The notes: generated by a model not told the origin, from the sequence alone. 64,000 bases of DNA from Massospora cicadina (GCA_022478985.1 JAKSZP010014544.1:124001-188000), one strand, 5' to 3'. Positions 8,386-20,345 are shown, numbered from the stretch's first letter. Made by a program: numbers and translations.

Positions 8386-10100
8386 AATGCCCCAGACTAC
8401 TATCCCTTGTATCCTTGCCTCAATGCAGAAGCCCTCAGTGGAAATACCTATACCTTCTTGTTTGGAGGGTTTGGAATCCTCTTTTGATGCAGCATCTGCC
8501 AAAGCACTTCTTGAGCACTCTGAGTTTGATTGTGACTTCAAGCTCATGGTGGATCTATTGCGTATCTCTTCTCCTATTTACCTTTTAACTGTCTGGGAGG
8601 AAGAGACGTTGGATGTGTGGGTGAAAGAACAGTTAGCCAAGGGTGCACTTTTTCAGCGTACCTCCCCTGTATGCTCCCCCTTAATCTTTGTAGAGAAGTC
8701 TGATGGTACCTTACACCCCTGCGTAGACTATGGTAACCTTAACAACGTTACTGTACCAGACCTCCATACCATCCCTTTGGATTCGCAGATTGCACGTTAT
8801 GTGGAGAAGGCGAAGATCTTCTCCAAGTTGGATTGCCTCAACGCGTTCAATTAGATTTGGATTAAAAAGGGACAAGAGTGGTTGACCGCATTCTGTACCC
8901 AAAAAGGAATCTTCCAATTTTGGGTCATGCCCTTTGGGCTTAAGGATGCTCCTGCTATCTTCCAACGCCACATTGATGCAGCGTTGGGGGACCTGTTAGG
9001 GGTATGCGCGGTCACTTACATGGATGAAATCCTAGTGTTTTCCCCTGATCAGGAATCCCATGCAGGTCACCTTTGGCAGGTGGTGGAGCGGTTAAAGGCA
9101 GCCAGCCTTACGTTGAAAATATCAAAGTGCGAGTTCTTTAAGTCCCAGGTCACGTTTCTGGGCATCGTTGTGTTCAACCAAGGACACATGATAGCTCCAG
9201 ACAAGGAGAAGGAGATTCGTGAGTGGCCCACTGCAACGTCAGTAAAGGAGTTGAGAAGTTTTTTTGAGACATGTACGTTCCTTAGGAAGTTCACCCCAAA
9301 CCTTTCTGAAGCTGCCGCGCCTTTGTATAAGGCGAGTGGGGCAAAAGTATTACAGTGGTCTTCCGTTTTGGAGGACGCGTTCCGAGCAGTAAAGTGTACG
9401 TTGCTGTCCACTTCTGTTCTTCGCCATGTCGACCCAAAGAAAGAGTTTATTGTTGCTTCAGATGCCTCCAACTTCTCCATAGCGGCAGCCCTTTTACAAG
9501 TAGGTAAAGATGGAATAGAGCATCCGGTGGGATATTTTTCTAGGAAGATGTCTTTGCAAGAGTTGAATTACGCCGTTCATGACAAGGAGTTACTAGCAGT
9601 GGTGGAGGCGTTGACTTATTGGCGTCACCACTTGCATGGCTCTACCCAACCATTCCATGTATGTACAGACCACCATGCCTTGCTGTACTACCGCGCACAT
9701 CATGTCCTAACCCCACGGCAAACCCAGTGGCATGAGACCCTTGCCCAATTTGTGTTTTCTTATGAGTTCACCAAGGGCAAGGAGAATGGTTTGGCGGACG
9801 CCTTAAGCCGCAACACTGCCCTAGCTTTTGATCCCAAGGAGGTGGAGATGCACAATACCCAGTTGATGATTCCACCATGTCAGATTGCACATCCACTTCC
9901 CACTCCATTGGCCAAGAAGCCAGCGCTTGCTTCTCTAGAAAATGCGGAGGAATATGGTATGTTCAGAAAGGTGGTCCTTTCTCAGCCATTGTCAGCCGAA
10001 TATACTATGGTCATTGCAAAGAGCGCCATGAATCAGGAGGATATTGCCAGAGGTTATCACGTGAAGGATGAGATGGTGTGGTTCCAGGGCGCTTATGGGT
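8386..10100 (+). pseudogene. gypsy-1 reverse transcriptase and RNase H
   Basis: RT N-terminus at 8351-8854 (HPCVDYGNLNNVTVPDLH, FSKLDCLNAFN) ends in a TAG at 8852-8854 where gypsy-2 has CAG. The frame resumes at 8882 with FWVMPFGLKDAPAIFQR, then TYMDEILVFS: the second catalytic Asp of YxDD is Glu here (GAA at 9026-9028). RNase H follows with ASDASNFSIAAALLQ, YDKELLAVVEAL-like HDKELLAVVEAL and CTDHHALLYY, so its acidic residues are present. The frame is lost near 10087, where a G4 run of gypsy-2 is G3. Confidence 0.88.
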
Positions 10101-11460
10101 TACTGCTGGACCACCTTGCCTGGAAATCATCCGGGACCATCATGATGGAATCACTGTTGGTCATCCAGGAAAGGCGAAGACCTTTGAGCTTATCCGCCGC
10201 ACTTACAATTGGAAGGGATTAGCCGCTCAGGTAGGCTGGTACTGTAAAGAGTGCCTAGTCTGCAACCAAATGAAACCAAATTGGCAGCCTCTCGCGGGTT
10301 TGTTGGTACCAGTCCAAAAGGCTGAGGGCCCTTGTACTTCCCTATCAGTTTATTTCGTTGCTGATTTACCTAATTCTGATGGCTATGATGCTATCATGGT
10401 GGTGGTGGACCGTTTTATGGAGTTCGCCCACTTTATCCCTTGCCGGACCACAGTCACTGTGGCGGAGATGGCTAGACTGTTCATTACCCATGTATTCGCC
10501 CGTCATGGGGTCCCCCAGGAAATAGTTAGTGATTGGGGCCCCCAGTTTACCTCTGTCTTTTGGGAGGAGTTGTGTAAGACTCTGCAAATCCGCCCTTGCC
10601 ATTCAACTGCCTATCACCCCCAATTGGATGGGCAGATGGAATGAGTGAATCAGTGCCTTGAACAGTTCTTGCGGTGTTACACCACTGCAGATCATTTGAA
10701 TTGGGCTTTCATCTCCCTATGGCCCAATTTAGTTTTAACAATGCACAACATTCATCAATCGTTTTCCCCCTTCTTTGAAAACTATGGCTTCAATCCCACC
10801 TTCAACATGGAGCTTGCTTGTGGGTCCAAGGTGGAAGCAGTGGTGGACTTGGCGAAAATGATCAAGAAGGTCCACAAAGGGGTGAGCACGAATTTAGACG
10901 CGGCCATGCAGGCTTACAAGGAGAACGCAGATAGTAAGAGACAGGTTAGACCAGCATACAAAGAAGGAGAACTGGTGATGCTGGATGTGAAAAACATCCT
11001 AATCGAGCAGCCATGCAAGAAGCTGGGACCTAAGAGGATTGGGCCTTACCGCGTTGTTAAGAAGGTGGGCCACGCCTCATATCAGTTGGATCTTCTCCCC
11101 TCGTTTCATATCTTTTCTGTCTTCCATGAGAGCAAGCTTACATTGTTTGAGGGCTCCCCTCCAGAGATTCCCGAGGCATATCTCATGGATGGGGTGCCAG
11201 AGTGGGAAGTGGAGGAAGTTGTTGCCTCACATCGTGTGAAGAGAATAGTGGAGTACCTGGTGTCATGGAAGGGGTTTGATGTGGTGGAGAACAGTTGGGT
11301 TCCTGCGCGGAATTGCGCCCATGCCCAAGAAAAGATAGAGGCTTTCCACCAGCGTTTCCCTCAGGCCGCCAGCTCGCAGTCACCTCCAATAATTGCCGCT
11401 ATGAAGTTGGCCCCCACTCACAAAAACTTCTCCCTTGCTCATGCCCCTGGAGGAGGGTAG
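10101..11460 (+). pseudogene. gypsy-1 integrase with C-terminal chromodomain
   Basis: Integrase inserts the cDNA; the chromodomain directs it to modified histones. The HHCC zinc motif is visible (DHHDGITVGHPGK ... CKECLVC). The DDE core follows (VYFVADLP with the first Asp position altered, VSDWGPQF, then HPQLDGQMEx), broken by TGA at 10642-10644, where CGA (Arg) is expected. The second part (10645-11460) has the GPY/F-type segment (KRIGPYRVV) and, at about 11193-11370, a chromodomain (EYLVSWKGF....NSWVP). This makes gypsy-1 a chromovirus. Confidence 0.88.
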
Positions 11461-11469
11461 AGCCCCTCA

Positions 11470-11484
11470 GGGAGGAGAGGGTAA
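11470..11484 (+). promoter_or_regulatory. gypsy-1 polypurine tract
   Basis: GGGAGGAGAGGGTAA lies directly before the 3' LTR, the expected plus-strand primer. The equivalent in gypsy-2 is at 19869-19884. Confidence 0.8.
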
Positions 11485-12335
11485 TGTCATGTACCAATGA
11501 CGTTATTGTGGGTGTAAATGCTAAAGGCAAGGCTGGGCGCCAAAAAGCCCAAAAGGTGAAACTTCAGGCCCTTCTGGACCTGAAGCATACCGTGGACCAG
11601 CGCTGGGTGCAGGCCAGGTATGCTCAGGTTGACCTGAAGGAGGAACCTAGGGCCCAGCCTTGCAGCAAGGCATTCGCGTTAAAACGAACTATTTTCCAAA
11701 TTAAGGTGGATGGTTTGGTGTGCTTAGTTTCAGAACAAGGGTTCAAAACCTGTTCCTGCTATGAAATAACCCGCTCAGGTCAAATCCAACTTCAGTCAAT
11801 AACTCGAGTGAAGTCAGTTTCAGCCTATCTTACTAACTTGGATGGAAGTATCGCCCTATTGGAATGTCGCTGCTTGGGCCCACTGTGGCATAATCCCAAT
11901 TTCCCCGTCCAAGCTTAAATACATTTTCCTCTGACCAACATTCCTTGTTGGTCGTCTTTCCATTTAAATAAAACCCCATTTTTGCACATTTTTATGTTAT
12001 TTCCAGTAAACCTGTGTGCAGACCTCTTCGAGGAGGTCTCAGGATATATTAACCAGTTGATTGTAACAACGGTAAGACCTTCTTTCTGGGCTCTGTTGGG
12101 CCGCCCAGGTTCCCTCCAACCTGTGCCGCCCCCTACTGCTCCCACCCAGCACCCCGTTGTTTCCATTGAAGGTTTACCACTGTGAATAACCACTTTCGCG
12201 GTTAGCTGCTCCCTCTCCAGCACCATCTGTGGGGCGCTAGCAGCTGCCCTTATATCAGCTGGTTTCCTGGTGTTGGCCTTGTGCAATCTGCACCGCCACA
12301 CTGGGAAACGGAGAGTTACAGATAATCTCCTGACA
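11485..12335 (+). repeat. gypsy-1 3' LTR
   Basis: 851 bp, matching 6395-7245. Most differences are C/T or G/A transitions, many at CpG positions, for example in the 12215-12300 stretch. Confidence 0.95.
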
Positions 12336-12340
12336 GCAAC
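12336..12340. repeat. gypsy-1 target-site duplication (3')
   Basis: GCAAC, identical to 6390-6394. Confidence 0.9.
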
Positions 12341-13936
12341 AGAAGCCTTAATTGACCTGGCCAAGCTGGAACTTGGGGCTTGTACACCAGAAGATGTCAC
12401 TATCTTGTCCGCCAACATTTTGATCAATGAAGTCAAATAAGTGCTAAAAGAATTGCCAAAGATGAAATCACTAGGCCCCAATAACATTTGTGTGGAAGTC
12501 TACAATGCATTCTGCGACCACATTGTGCTGGAGCTCAAGACCCTCTTCAACTACTGCCTGAAAACTTGACAACAAACCCTGGGAGGCCAGGAGACCTGAA
12601 TTGTACTCTTTTACAAGAAGGGACTTTAATGCCAACTCTGGAACTGGCACCCAATCGCACTATCCAACACTGACTACAAGCTGCTCACACAAATCTTGTC
12701 AAATAATCTAATGGCAATGACACCACATATGCTCCATAAGGCCCAAAATGGGTTTATCAAGGGCTGAAGTATATGAGACAGTATTGGCACAGTTCAAATT
12801 GTACTACAGGACATGCGGGGATCCAAACAAGGCTATCTCATGTTTCTCAACATGGAAAAGGCCTACAATAGGGTAGCGTGGTCCTTCCTCCATGTGGCGT
12901 TAAAGCAGTTAGTATTCATTAATTTTTCAGACCATGTATATTAACGCTATAATCAGACCTTCCCACCAAGGTGATTGTTGCCAATGGCATAACAAATGAT
13001 ATCCCAGTCAGTCTAGGTCTCCAAAAAGGTGATCCCATTTTGCCAATCTTTTTTTACATTACAGCAAACGTTTTAGTGGCTGTGTCAGACATGAAACTCT
13101 TGAGCTAAGTCCACCCTAACCAATTGCCGCTGAAAAGCTAGCCCTTGCAGATAACATGGTAGTGTGTATCAGTTCACTGACTAACCTTCAGGGCACTGAG
13201 GAGCTCCTGGACCTATACCAGTCAGAATTAAATGCAAAGATCAACTTAGAAAAACCTCCATATGAGGATCAGCATTCTAAATTCAGCCCGCCATCTCACA
13301 CAACACTGATCTAGGACTCTCAGATGATCTTATACCTCAGTATCCTCTTTAATGACAAAGGGCTAGTAATACTTGAAAGCAAACAAGAGGTACTATTAAG
13401 TCTGTCATCCAGAATGACCTTCTGGACAAATGTGAGACTATGCTTGAGGAGAAAGTGTTGATTGTTATTGTGTCCATCTTCTCAAAGCTATGGTATGTCA
13501 CCATGTACTGCCTTTGAGTCTGAACCTAGAGAAAAAGATTAAGACGATGCTCTGCACCTTCCTATGGTTAAGGCAAAAGTGGCACCAACAGCCCTAGAGA
13601 CTCTGTTTAAACTGAAGAGCAAAGAGGGAATGGGCCTTCTGGACTTTGAATCCCACTCTTGGTAAATCTAGGCAAAGTTGTTTCTCAGGATAACACAGAT
13701 GCACAATTAATGCCTGACCCTTTTTTGGAACGTGAACTGGGGTTAGAGTTCAGGGCCTTCAGGAGCCAGTCTCCCCACACTTATTGTGCAAATGGATTGT
13801 GGACCACCCACAAATGCCCTCCCAGAAAGGCAGCCCATATTACTGGTGATTGTGCAATTGGACAGTGTGCCTGGGTAGCTGGTTGTTCTAACTATCATAT
13901 AGGGATGCTGACAAAATCCACAGGGATGTCAAGGCC
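12341..13936 (+). pseudogene. LINE-X reverse transcriptase, decayed
   Basis: Many-stop LINE RT in shifting + frames. Recognisable blocks are LPKMKSLGPNNICVEVY (compare KAPGPDGIPFEVY of LINE-1), WHPIALSNTDYKLLTQILSN, QNGFIKG, FLNMEKAYNRVAW (motif A), LQKGDPILPIFF (motif B) and ALADNMVV (motif C, FADD decayed to LADN). Further along, KEGMGLLDFESHS matches the GGLGLLDMRS block of LINE-1. It is a distant cousin of LINE-1 on the opposite strand and the oldest identifiable layer here. It was cut by LINE-1, gypsy-1 and gypsy-2. Confidence 0.82.
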
Positions 13937-13941
13937 ATAAC
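13937..13941. repeat. gypsy-2 target-site duplication (5')
   Basis: ATAAC versus ATAAT at 22246-22250, one mismatch, as expected for an older insertion. Confidence 0.65.
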
Positions 13942-14832
13942 TATCATGGTTAAATGACATGATAGTGGGCACCGACCCCAAGGATAAGGATGGGTGGCAG
14001 GAGGCCCAGAAGGTGAAACTTCAGGCCCTCCCTGACCTCAATCACACACTAGACCAACGCTGGGTACAAGCCAAATATGCCCAGGTTGGTACTAGTAAGG
14101 TGAAAAACGCCCAGCCCTTTGTGTCAGACCAGGCGTTAAAATGGACATGCTACTTGACAAACAAAGATGGTTGATTCAGTTGATTGGAGAATGGGGGTTT
14201 GAAACCTATTCTGGTTACGAAATCATGCGTTCAGGTAATATACAACTTCAGTCAATTACTCGAGTGAAGACCATTTTGGTATATTCTACTAATTTGGATG
14301 GAGGTGTTTGTCTATTGGAGCGTCAAGGCTTGTGCCCATTTCTGCAGACCCAAAAGTTACCCTCTCTCTGTTTATATATGTTTTTCGTGACCAGAACTCC
14401 TTATTGGTCAACTTTTCACAGATAAACTTACTCATTTTTTACATTTTTATGGTTCCTTACACAAACTTGGGTGCGGACCTCTTTGAGGAGGTCTCCAACT
14501 ATGTTGGCCACTACATACTATCACAAATTACGAAAGTTTCAGGTGCTCCCTTGGGCTACTCACGTCCCCTACAGATCGAGGCACTCAAGCCTCCTAGCAC
14601 CAATTTACACCCGATTATGGACTCCCCTCTGGGGTCCACTCAAGTGGTGTTGTTTCTCGCTTACTCAATACTGTATACCACGCTCTACACCCTTGCCTTG
14701 GGTCCCTTTTGTACTGGCATCATTTGAGGTGCCTTGTTTCCCATTCTCCTAATGGCTAGTTCCCTAGCAGTGTGGGTTTGCATCTCACACCACCTTGCTG
14801 GGAACAAGAGAGTTGCAGATACTCTCTTAACA
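13942..14832 (+). repeat. gypsy-2 5' LTR
   Basis: 891 bp; starts TATCATGG (TGTCATGG in the 3' copy, a G-to-A change) and ends CTCTTAACA. Alignable to the gypsy-1 LTR, including the GACCA...TGGTC hairpin near 14390. Open frames at 13959-14174 and 14141-14425 match the gypsy-1 LTR frame. Confidence 0.9.
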
Positions 14833-14926
14833 TTATTCAACCAATTTTATTATATGTTCATTAGAATTATCCATGTGGGACTTTCATTATGTGTAAACTG
14901 GGTGCGCTGGCCATTTCGTCACCGCC

Positions 14927-15447
14927 ATGATGGTGCTCATCACAGTTTTCTCATTTGGTTTTGTTTTGGTGCATCTCAGCGTTATTCTTGCAACTACCAA
15001 CTGGGAAGTGCCCACCCTTCCTGCTTGTACCTGGTGGTCTCAGACTTTTCATGATCCTGTTGTTGCAATTCCCCACCTTTCTCCTGAGATTTACTCAGAA
15101 ATTCAACAGGCCTTGGCTACCCTTGAGTCAAAACCTTCTTTAGAAAAAAAAAACTTATCTGGTTCCCAGCCGCTTTTATGGGGAGTAGATTTGTTTTATT
15201 GGCTGTCTCCAGAAGTGGCCAACTGGGTTTTTTCCATATTCTGTGCACATCCTCTCATGTGGCGTTCTGTGGAGGGTTTAGCGTGTCTTGGAGCAATTGT
15301 CATCCTGATGGAGCATCCATCCATTCCTTTTATGAGTTCTTTTCATTGCATCAAGAGGGTCAGCTGGTGAAATTATATTTGAATAAATTTTGTGAAAAAG
15401 CCCGGGCCTTACCTTTGCCCAACATCATGAAAACGTTGTTTCTATGA
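14927..15447 (+). pseudogene. gypsy-2 Gag capsid-like region
   Basis: Overlapping frames 14927-15370 and 15178-15447 give a capsid-like segment. FYEFFSLHQEGQLVKLYLNKFCEKARALPLPN resembles the late helical part of Ty3-type capsids, where the chain enters with a LR/F..L.Q...V..Y...F pattern. Frame changes are needed to read it through, and no CCHC knuckle was found. It would build the virus-like particle. Assignment rests on position and pattern. Confidence 0.55.
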
Positions 15448-15453
15448 TCTACC

Positions 15454-16398
15454 TTGGACCTCTCCATGCAAAACTCCCCAATTTGGCAGTCACCCCCTTC
15501 TAACTTCGATCATCTGATTGAAGCCCTTTGGGGTGGTTTCCCCACCTTAATCTGGAAGGGTAAAGATAATCTGGCCGTCATGGTTTCACCTGGGTCAGCC
15601 CCTATAAATATGGGAACCAAAAACTTGTGCGCATCTATTACAATGCTGGAATCTTATCCTTCTAAACCTTCAAATTCCGCAGAATTCAAAGCTGAACTGG
15701 GGTCTATCCCTGAGTCTAAAATAAAGGTTTCAGACGATTCTGCCACAATGATGTCACCCGTGGCTGCCCCTATAAATACCGCGTCTGCAACTAGAGATAC
15801 TTCCTTGGATTGTGAGGAACATCCCACTGATTTCCTCCTCATCTTGGTGAAAATTGAGTGCCTAGTAGAGTCCAGACCCAAATCTAATCAAAAATGGAAC
15901 ACTAATAACATTTTTTCAGTTCACTGCGTTTCCGTGGTGCAAACTGATGCTTCAGTTATAGGCTTGGGGGTGATGGCCCTGGATAACAATGCACACCAAA
16001 CCATCGGAGCATGTGTGGGTTCATTGGAGCCTTAAAACGCGTTTTATAACATGAACAATTTATCACAAAACGAGCCATTTATTAGATCATATGGCCTGGT
16101 TAAGGACCCTATTCCTGTATATCAGATTACCCCTGGGAACCCTCGTTTGACCCCTACCATGATCCAGGGTACTCAGGAAGTGGAAAAAGATCTACGTTTT
16201 ATGTATGATAAAGTGTATGCATCTGCAGAAGGTGGGGTGGGATATGTGGCCTCAGTAGTAAGAGTGGCCCACTATCCCTCCCCTTCTATGATTCCAAAAC
16301 ATACCCCAAAGGCTTGCTCAAGCCAGAGGAAGAATTTTCAGGTGAGGTGGTGGCGTTTTCTGCTTTTAATAAATCCCATTCTGGATACTTTTTCTTAA
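15454..16398 (+). pseudogene. gypsy-2 gag-pro linker
   Basis: Two frames (15454-16035, 16051-16398). The first is Ser/Pro-rich without a known domain; the second contains VYQITPGNPRLTPTMIQGTQ, shared with gypsy-1. A TAA at ~16033 separates them. Confidence 0.55.
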
Positions 16399-16670
16399 CC
16401 GCTACCCTTGAATCCCCTTCAGGGAAGTTCAGCACCACTATTATGGTGGATACCGGTGCCTCTAAAAATTTTATGGACCAAGACCTTGCTGACTACCTTG
16501 AGTTGAGTTACTCACCAAGTTTTATGGTTAAAGGCGGGGCTTCTCAAGGTATCCCCACGCTGAAAGTCATGGGGTTAGTGGAAAACCAGGTAGGCTCTTA
16601 TCTCCTGTCCAACCACTTTCAAGCTATCAAAACCATCTTGTTCCCCATTATTTTGGGTGTAGAGTGGTAG
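16314..16670 (+). pseudogene. gypsy-2 protease
   Basis: Retropepsin with TTIMVDTGASKNFMDQDLAD. It ends at a TAG (16668-16670) where gypsy-1 has TGG (Trp) in the EWWRKF segment, so the stop is a single transition. Confidence 0.8.
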
Positions 16671-16694
16671 AGAAAGTTTGACGTCAGGACTAAT

Positions 16695-18250
16695 TTGAAA
16701 GAAAACACCCTATCCTTGTCTTTTTTAAATGGTCACAAGTTGATTGTCCCTTTGGCTGATGCCCACTTTCAGGGCAAATTGCCCCATTGGCCCATTATTC
16801 ACACTCTTAATCTTGCCCCCCTGCTGAAGCCCTCAGTGAAAGTTCCCTTACCTTCCTGTTTTGAGGGATTGGAATCTTCATTTGATGCAGCTTCTGCTAA
16901 TACACTACCTGATAATTCCAAATTTGATTGTGAGCTTAAGCTCACTGTGGATCTGGTGCGTATATCTTCCCCCATTTACCCATTGACTATCCAGGAGGAA
17001 GAGGCTTTAGATGTGTGGGTGAAGGAGCAGTTAGCCAAAGGTGCAGCTTTCAGCGTACCTCCCCTGTCTTCTCCCCGCTTCTCTTTGTGAAGAAGGCTGA
17101 TGTAACTTTACACCCTTGTGTAGATTATGGAAATTTAAACAATGTCACTGTACCAGACCTCCATCCCATTCCTTTAAATTCACAGATTGCACGTTATGTG
17201 GAGAAATCTAAAGTCTTCTCCAAGCTGGATTTGCCTCAATGCGTTCAATCAGATCTGGATAAAGAAGGGACATGATTGGTTAACCGCATTCTATACCAAA
17301 ATAAATTCTCCAGTTTCAGGTCATGCCCTTTGGGCTTAAGAATGCCCCTGCCATATTTCAACGCCGCATTGATGCTGCGTTGGGGGACCTGTTAGGGGTA
17401 TGCGCGGTCGCTTAAATGGATGATATCCTGGTGTCTTCCCATGATCAAGAATCCCATGCAGGTCACCTTCAGCAGGTGGTGGAGCGGTTAAGGGCAGCCC
17501 TCCTTACACTAAAGATCATCAAATGTGAATTCTTCAAGTCCCAGGTCACTTTTCTGGGCAACATCATGTTTGATCAAGGACTTATGATTACTCCAGACAA
17601 GGAGAAGGCTATTTGTGAGTGGCCCACCCTCATGTCAGTAAAGGAATTGAGAAGTTTTTTGGGGATGTGTACGTTACTCAAGAGTGTTAACGTCCAATCT
17701 TTCTGAGGTGGCAGCGCCCTTATATAGGGCTAGTGGTGCAAAGGTGTTCCAATGGTCCCACGTTTTGGAGGACGCTTTCCAAGCAGTGAAGTGCACCCTG
17801 TTATCCACATCCATCCTTCATCATGTTGACCCTGCAAAGGATTTTGTTGTGTCTACTGATGCTTCCAACTTCGCCATAGAGGCTGCCTTATTACAAGTAG
17901 GCGAAGATGGGACTGAGCATCCAATGGGATATTTTTTTCAGAAAAATGTCTCTGCCTGAGTTGAATTACGCCATTTATGACAAGGAGTTGCTAGCAGTAG
18001 TGGAGGTGCTGACTTATTGGCGTCACCACTTTCATGGCTCCTCCCAACCTTTCCATGTACGTACAGATCACCGTGCCTTGCTGTACTATTGCGCTCCTCA
18101 TGTCCTAACTCCACGGAAGACCCATTAGCATGAGACCCTTTCCCAATTTTCATTTTCCTATGAGCTCACCAAGGGCAAGGAGAATGGTTTGGTGGATGAT
18201 TTAAGCCGCAACCCTGCTTTGGCGCCCAATCTGAAGGAGGCATAAGTTCA
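16695..18250 (+). pseudogene. gypsy-2 reverse transcriptase and RNase H
   Basis: RT pieces are VDYGNLNNVTVPDLHPIPL (17110-17170), a frame-shifted MPFGL block near 17320, and WMDDILVSS at 17416, where the Tyr codon of YxDD has become TAA but both Asp remain. RNase H follows at 17684-18128 (STDASNFAIEAALLQ, YDKELLAVVEVL, RTDHRALLYY). At least four disruptions. Confidence 0.85.
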
Positions 18251-18260
18251 TAACACCCAG

Positions 18261-19417
18261 TTGATGATTCCTCTGGGTAAGATTCTGTCTCAACTTCCTA
18301 ATTCCACGGCCAACACGCCAGCGCTTGCACCTCTGGAAAATGCAGAGGAATATAGCATGTTCAGAAAGGTGGTTCTTTCTCAGCCGCTATCAGCCAAATA
18401 TACTATGGTTCTTGCTAAGAGCGCTCTAAATCAGGAGGACTTATCAAGTGGTTATCACATAAAGGATGAGATGGTGTGGTTTCAGGGGCGCCTATGGGTT
18501 CCTGCTGGACCACTGCACCTGGAAATTATCCAGGACCATCATGACGGAATCACCGTTGGTCATCCTGGGAAAGCAAAGACCTTGGAGTTAATATGACGCA
18601 CTTATAATTGGAAGGGCTTGCCTGCTCAGGTGGGACGGTATTGTAATGAGTGCCTGATCTGCAATCAAATGAAACCCAATCATCAACCATTAGTGGGTTT
18701 GTTGGTACCAGTACAAAAGTTGGAAGGATCCTGGACCTCCCTATCGGTGGATTTCATTGTGGAATTACCCGTTTCTGATGGTTATGATGCCATCATGGTG
18801 GTGGAGGACCACTTTACAAAGTTCGCCCACTTTATTCCTTGTAGAATGACAATATCCGCTGCTGAGATAGCCAGGCTCTTCATCACATATGTGTTTGCGC
18901 TTCATGGGTTCCCCAAGAAATCATTAGTGACTGGGGACCCCAGTTCACCTCCATCTTTTGGGAAGAGTTGTGTAAGACTCTTCATATTTGCCCCTGCCGA
19001 TAAACTGCCTATCACCCTCAATCAGATTGGCAGACCAAATGATTGAACCAGTGCTTGGAACAATTTCTGCAGTGTTACACCACCGCGGATCATCCAGATT
19101 TGGTTTCTCACCTTCCCTTGGCCCAATATAGCTACAATAACACTTTACATTCTTCAATCAATTGTTCCCCTTTTTTCACTAACCATGACTTCAACCCCAC
19201 CGTTAACATGGAGCCCAGCTGTGGTTCCAAAGTCGAAGCGGTGGTGGACTTTGCCAAGGCCATCAAGAAGGTCCACCAGGGGGTTTCCATAAGTTTGGAG
19301 GCGGCAATGCAAGTTTATAATGAGAATACTGATGGTAAGCGCCGATTGAGTTCAGCGTACAAGGAAGGGGATCTTGTGATGCTTGATGCTTGTAAAATCC
19401 CTATCAAGCAGCCATGA
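18261..19417 (+). pseudogene. gypsy-2 integrase
   Basis: HHCC motif (DHHDGITVGHPGK ... CNECLICNQ), DDE core with VDFIVELP, the second Asp block near 18925 in a shifted frame, and a TGA at about 19042, the same codon that is TGA in gypsy-1 (10642). The segment 19043-19417 continues the C-terminal part. Confidence 0.82.
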
Positions 19418-19419
19418 AA

Positions 19420-19770
19420 AAAGCTGGGACCAAAGAGGATTGGCCCTTACCACATTGTTAGAAAGGTGGGCCATGCCTCATACCATTTAGATCATCGCTC
19501 TTAGTTTCAGATCTTCTCTGTCTTTCATGAAAGCAAAAAGATGCTATTCAAGGGCCCCCGCCAGAGACTCCTGAGGCCTATCTTGTGGATGGGGCTTCAT
19601 AGTGTGAAGTGGATGAAATAGTAGCCTCACACCGTGCTAAGAGATTACTTGAGTACCTGGTATCTTGGAAGGGTTTTGACTCTGCAGAGAACAGTTGGGT
19701 CCCAGCACATGACTGTGTGCATGCCCAAGATTTGATTGAAGCCATCCATAAGTGTTTCCTACAGGCCGCT
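19420..19770 (+). pseudogene. gypsy-2 integrase end and chromodomain
   Basis: Decayed but readable IGPYHIV-type segment and, at about 19604-19760, a chromodomain (EIVASHRAKRLLEYLVSWKG... NSWVPAHD). Confidence 0.75.
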
Positions 19771-19868
19771 GGATCTTAACTCAAACTGACCATTGCCACA
19801 ATGAAGCTAGCCCTGGCCCACAATAACTTTTTCCTAGCGCAAGCCCCTAGAGGGGGGTTGAGCCCCGT

Positions 19869-19884
19869 TGGGAAGAGAGGGCAA
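19869..19884 (+). promoter_or_regulatory. gypsy-2 polypurine tract
   Basis: TGGGAAGAGAGGGCAA lies directly before TGTCATGG of the 3' LTR. Confidence 0.75.
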
Positions 19885-20330
19885 TGTCATGGTTAAATGA
19901 AATGATAGTGGGCACTGACCCCAAGGATAAGGATGGGTGGCAGGAGGCCCAGAAGGTGAAACTTTAGGCCCTCCCTGACCCTTAAGCACACACTAGACCA
20001 ACGCTGGGTACAAGCCAAATATGCCCAGGTTGGTACTAGTGAGGTGCAAAACGCCCAGCCCTTTGTGTCAGACCAGGCGTTAAAATGGACGTGCTACTTG
20101 ACAAAAAAAGATGGTTGATTCAGTTGATTGGAGAATGGGGGTTCAAAACCTGTTCTAGTTACGAAATTATGTATTCAGGTAGAATAAAACTTCAGTCAAT
20201 TACTCGAGTGAAGACCATTTTGGTTTATTCTACTAATTTGGATGGAGGTGTTTGTCTATTGGAGCGTCAAGGCTTGTGCCCACTTCTGCAGACCCATAAT
20301 TACCCTGACTCTGTTTAAATATGTTTTTCG

Positions 20331-20345
20331 TGACCAGAACTCCTT
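20331..20345. repeat. TSD of nested LINE-1 fragment (left)
   Basis: TGACCAGAACTCCTT, identical to 21799-21813 (15 bp). The target is the LTR hairpin. Confidence 0.92.

Larger units (their letters stand above)
6395..12335 (+). mobile_element. gypsy-1: chromodomain Ty3/gypsy LTR retrotransposon, gag-deleted
   Basis: A 5.94-kb element with two 851-bp LTRs (TGTCAT...TGACA), a 5-bp target duplication and the pol order protease, RT, RNase H, integrase, chromodomain. The LTRs differ by about 25 positions by eye (roughly 3%), so insertion was fairly recent. Compared with gypsy-2, which keeps a capsid-like frame between leader and protease, the gag capsid region is missing here. Pol carries one TAG, one frameshift and one TGA, plus a YMDE active site. 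It was non-autonomous or is dead. Confidence 0.95.
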
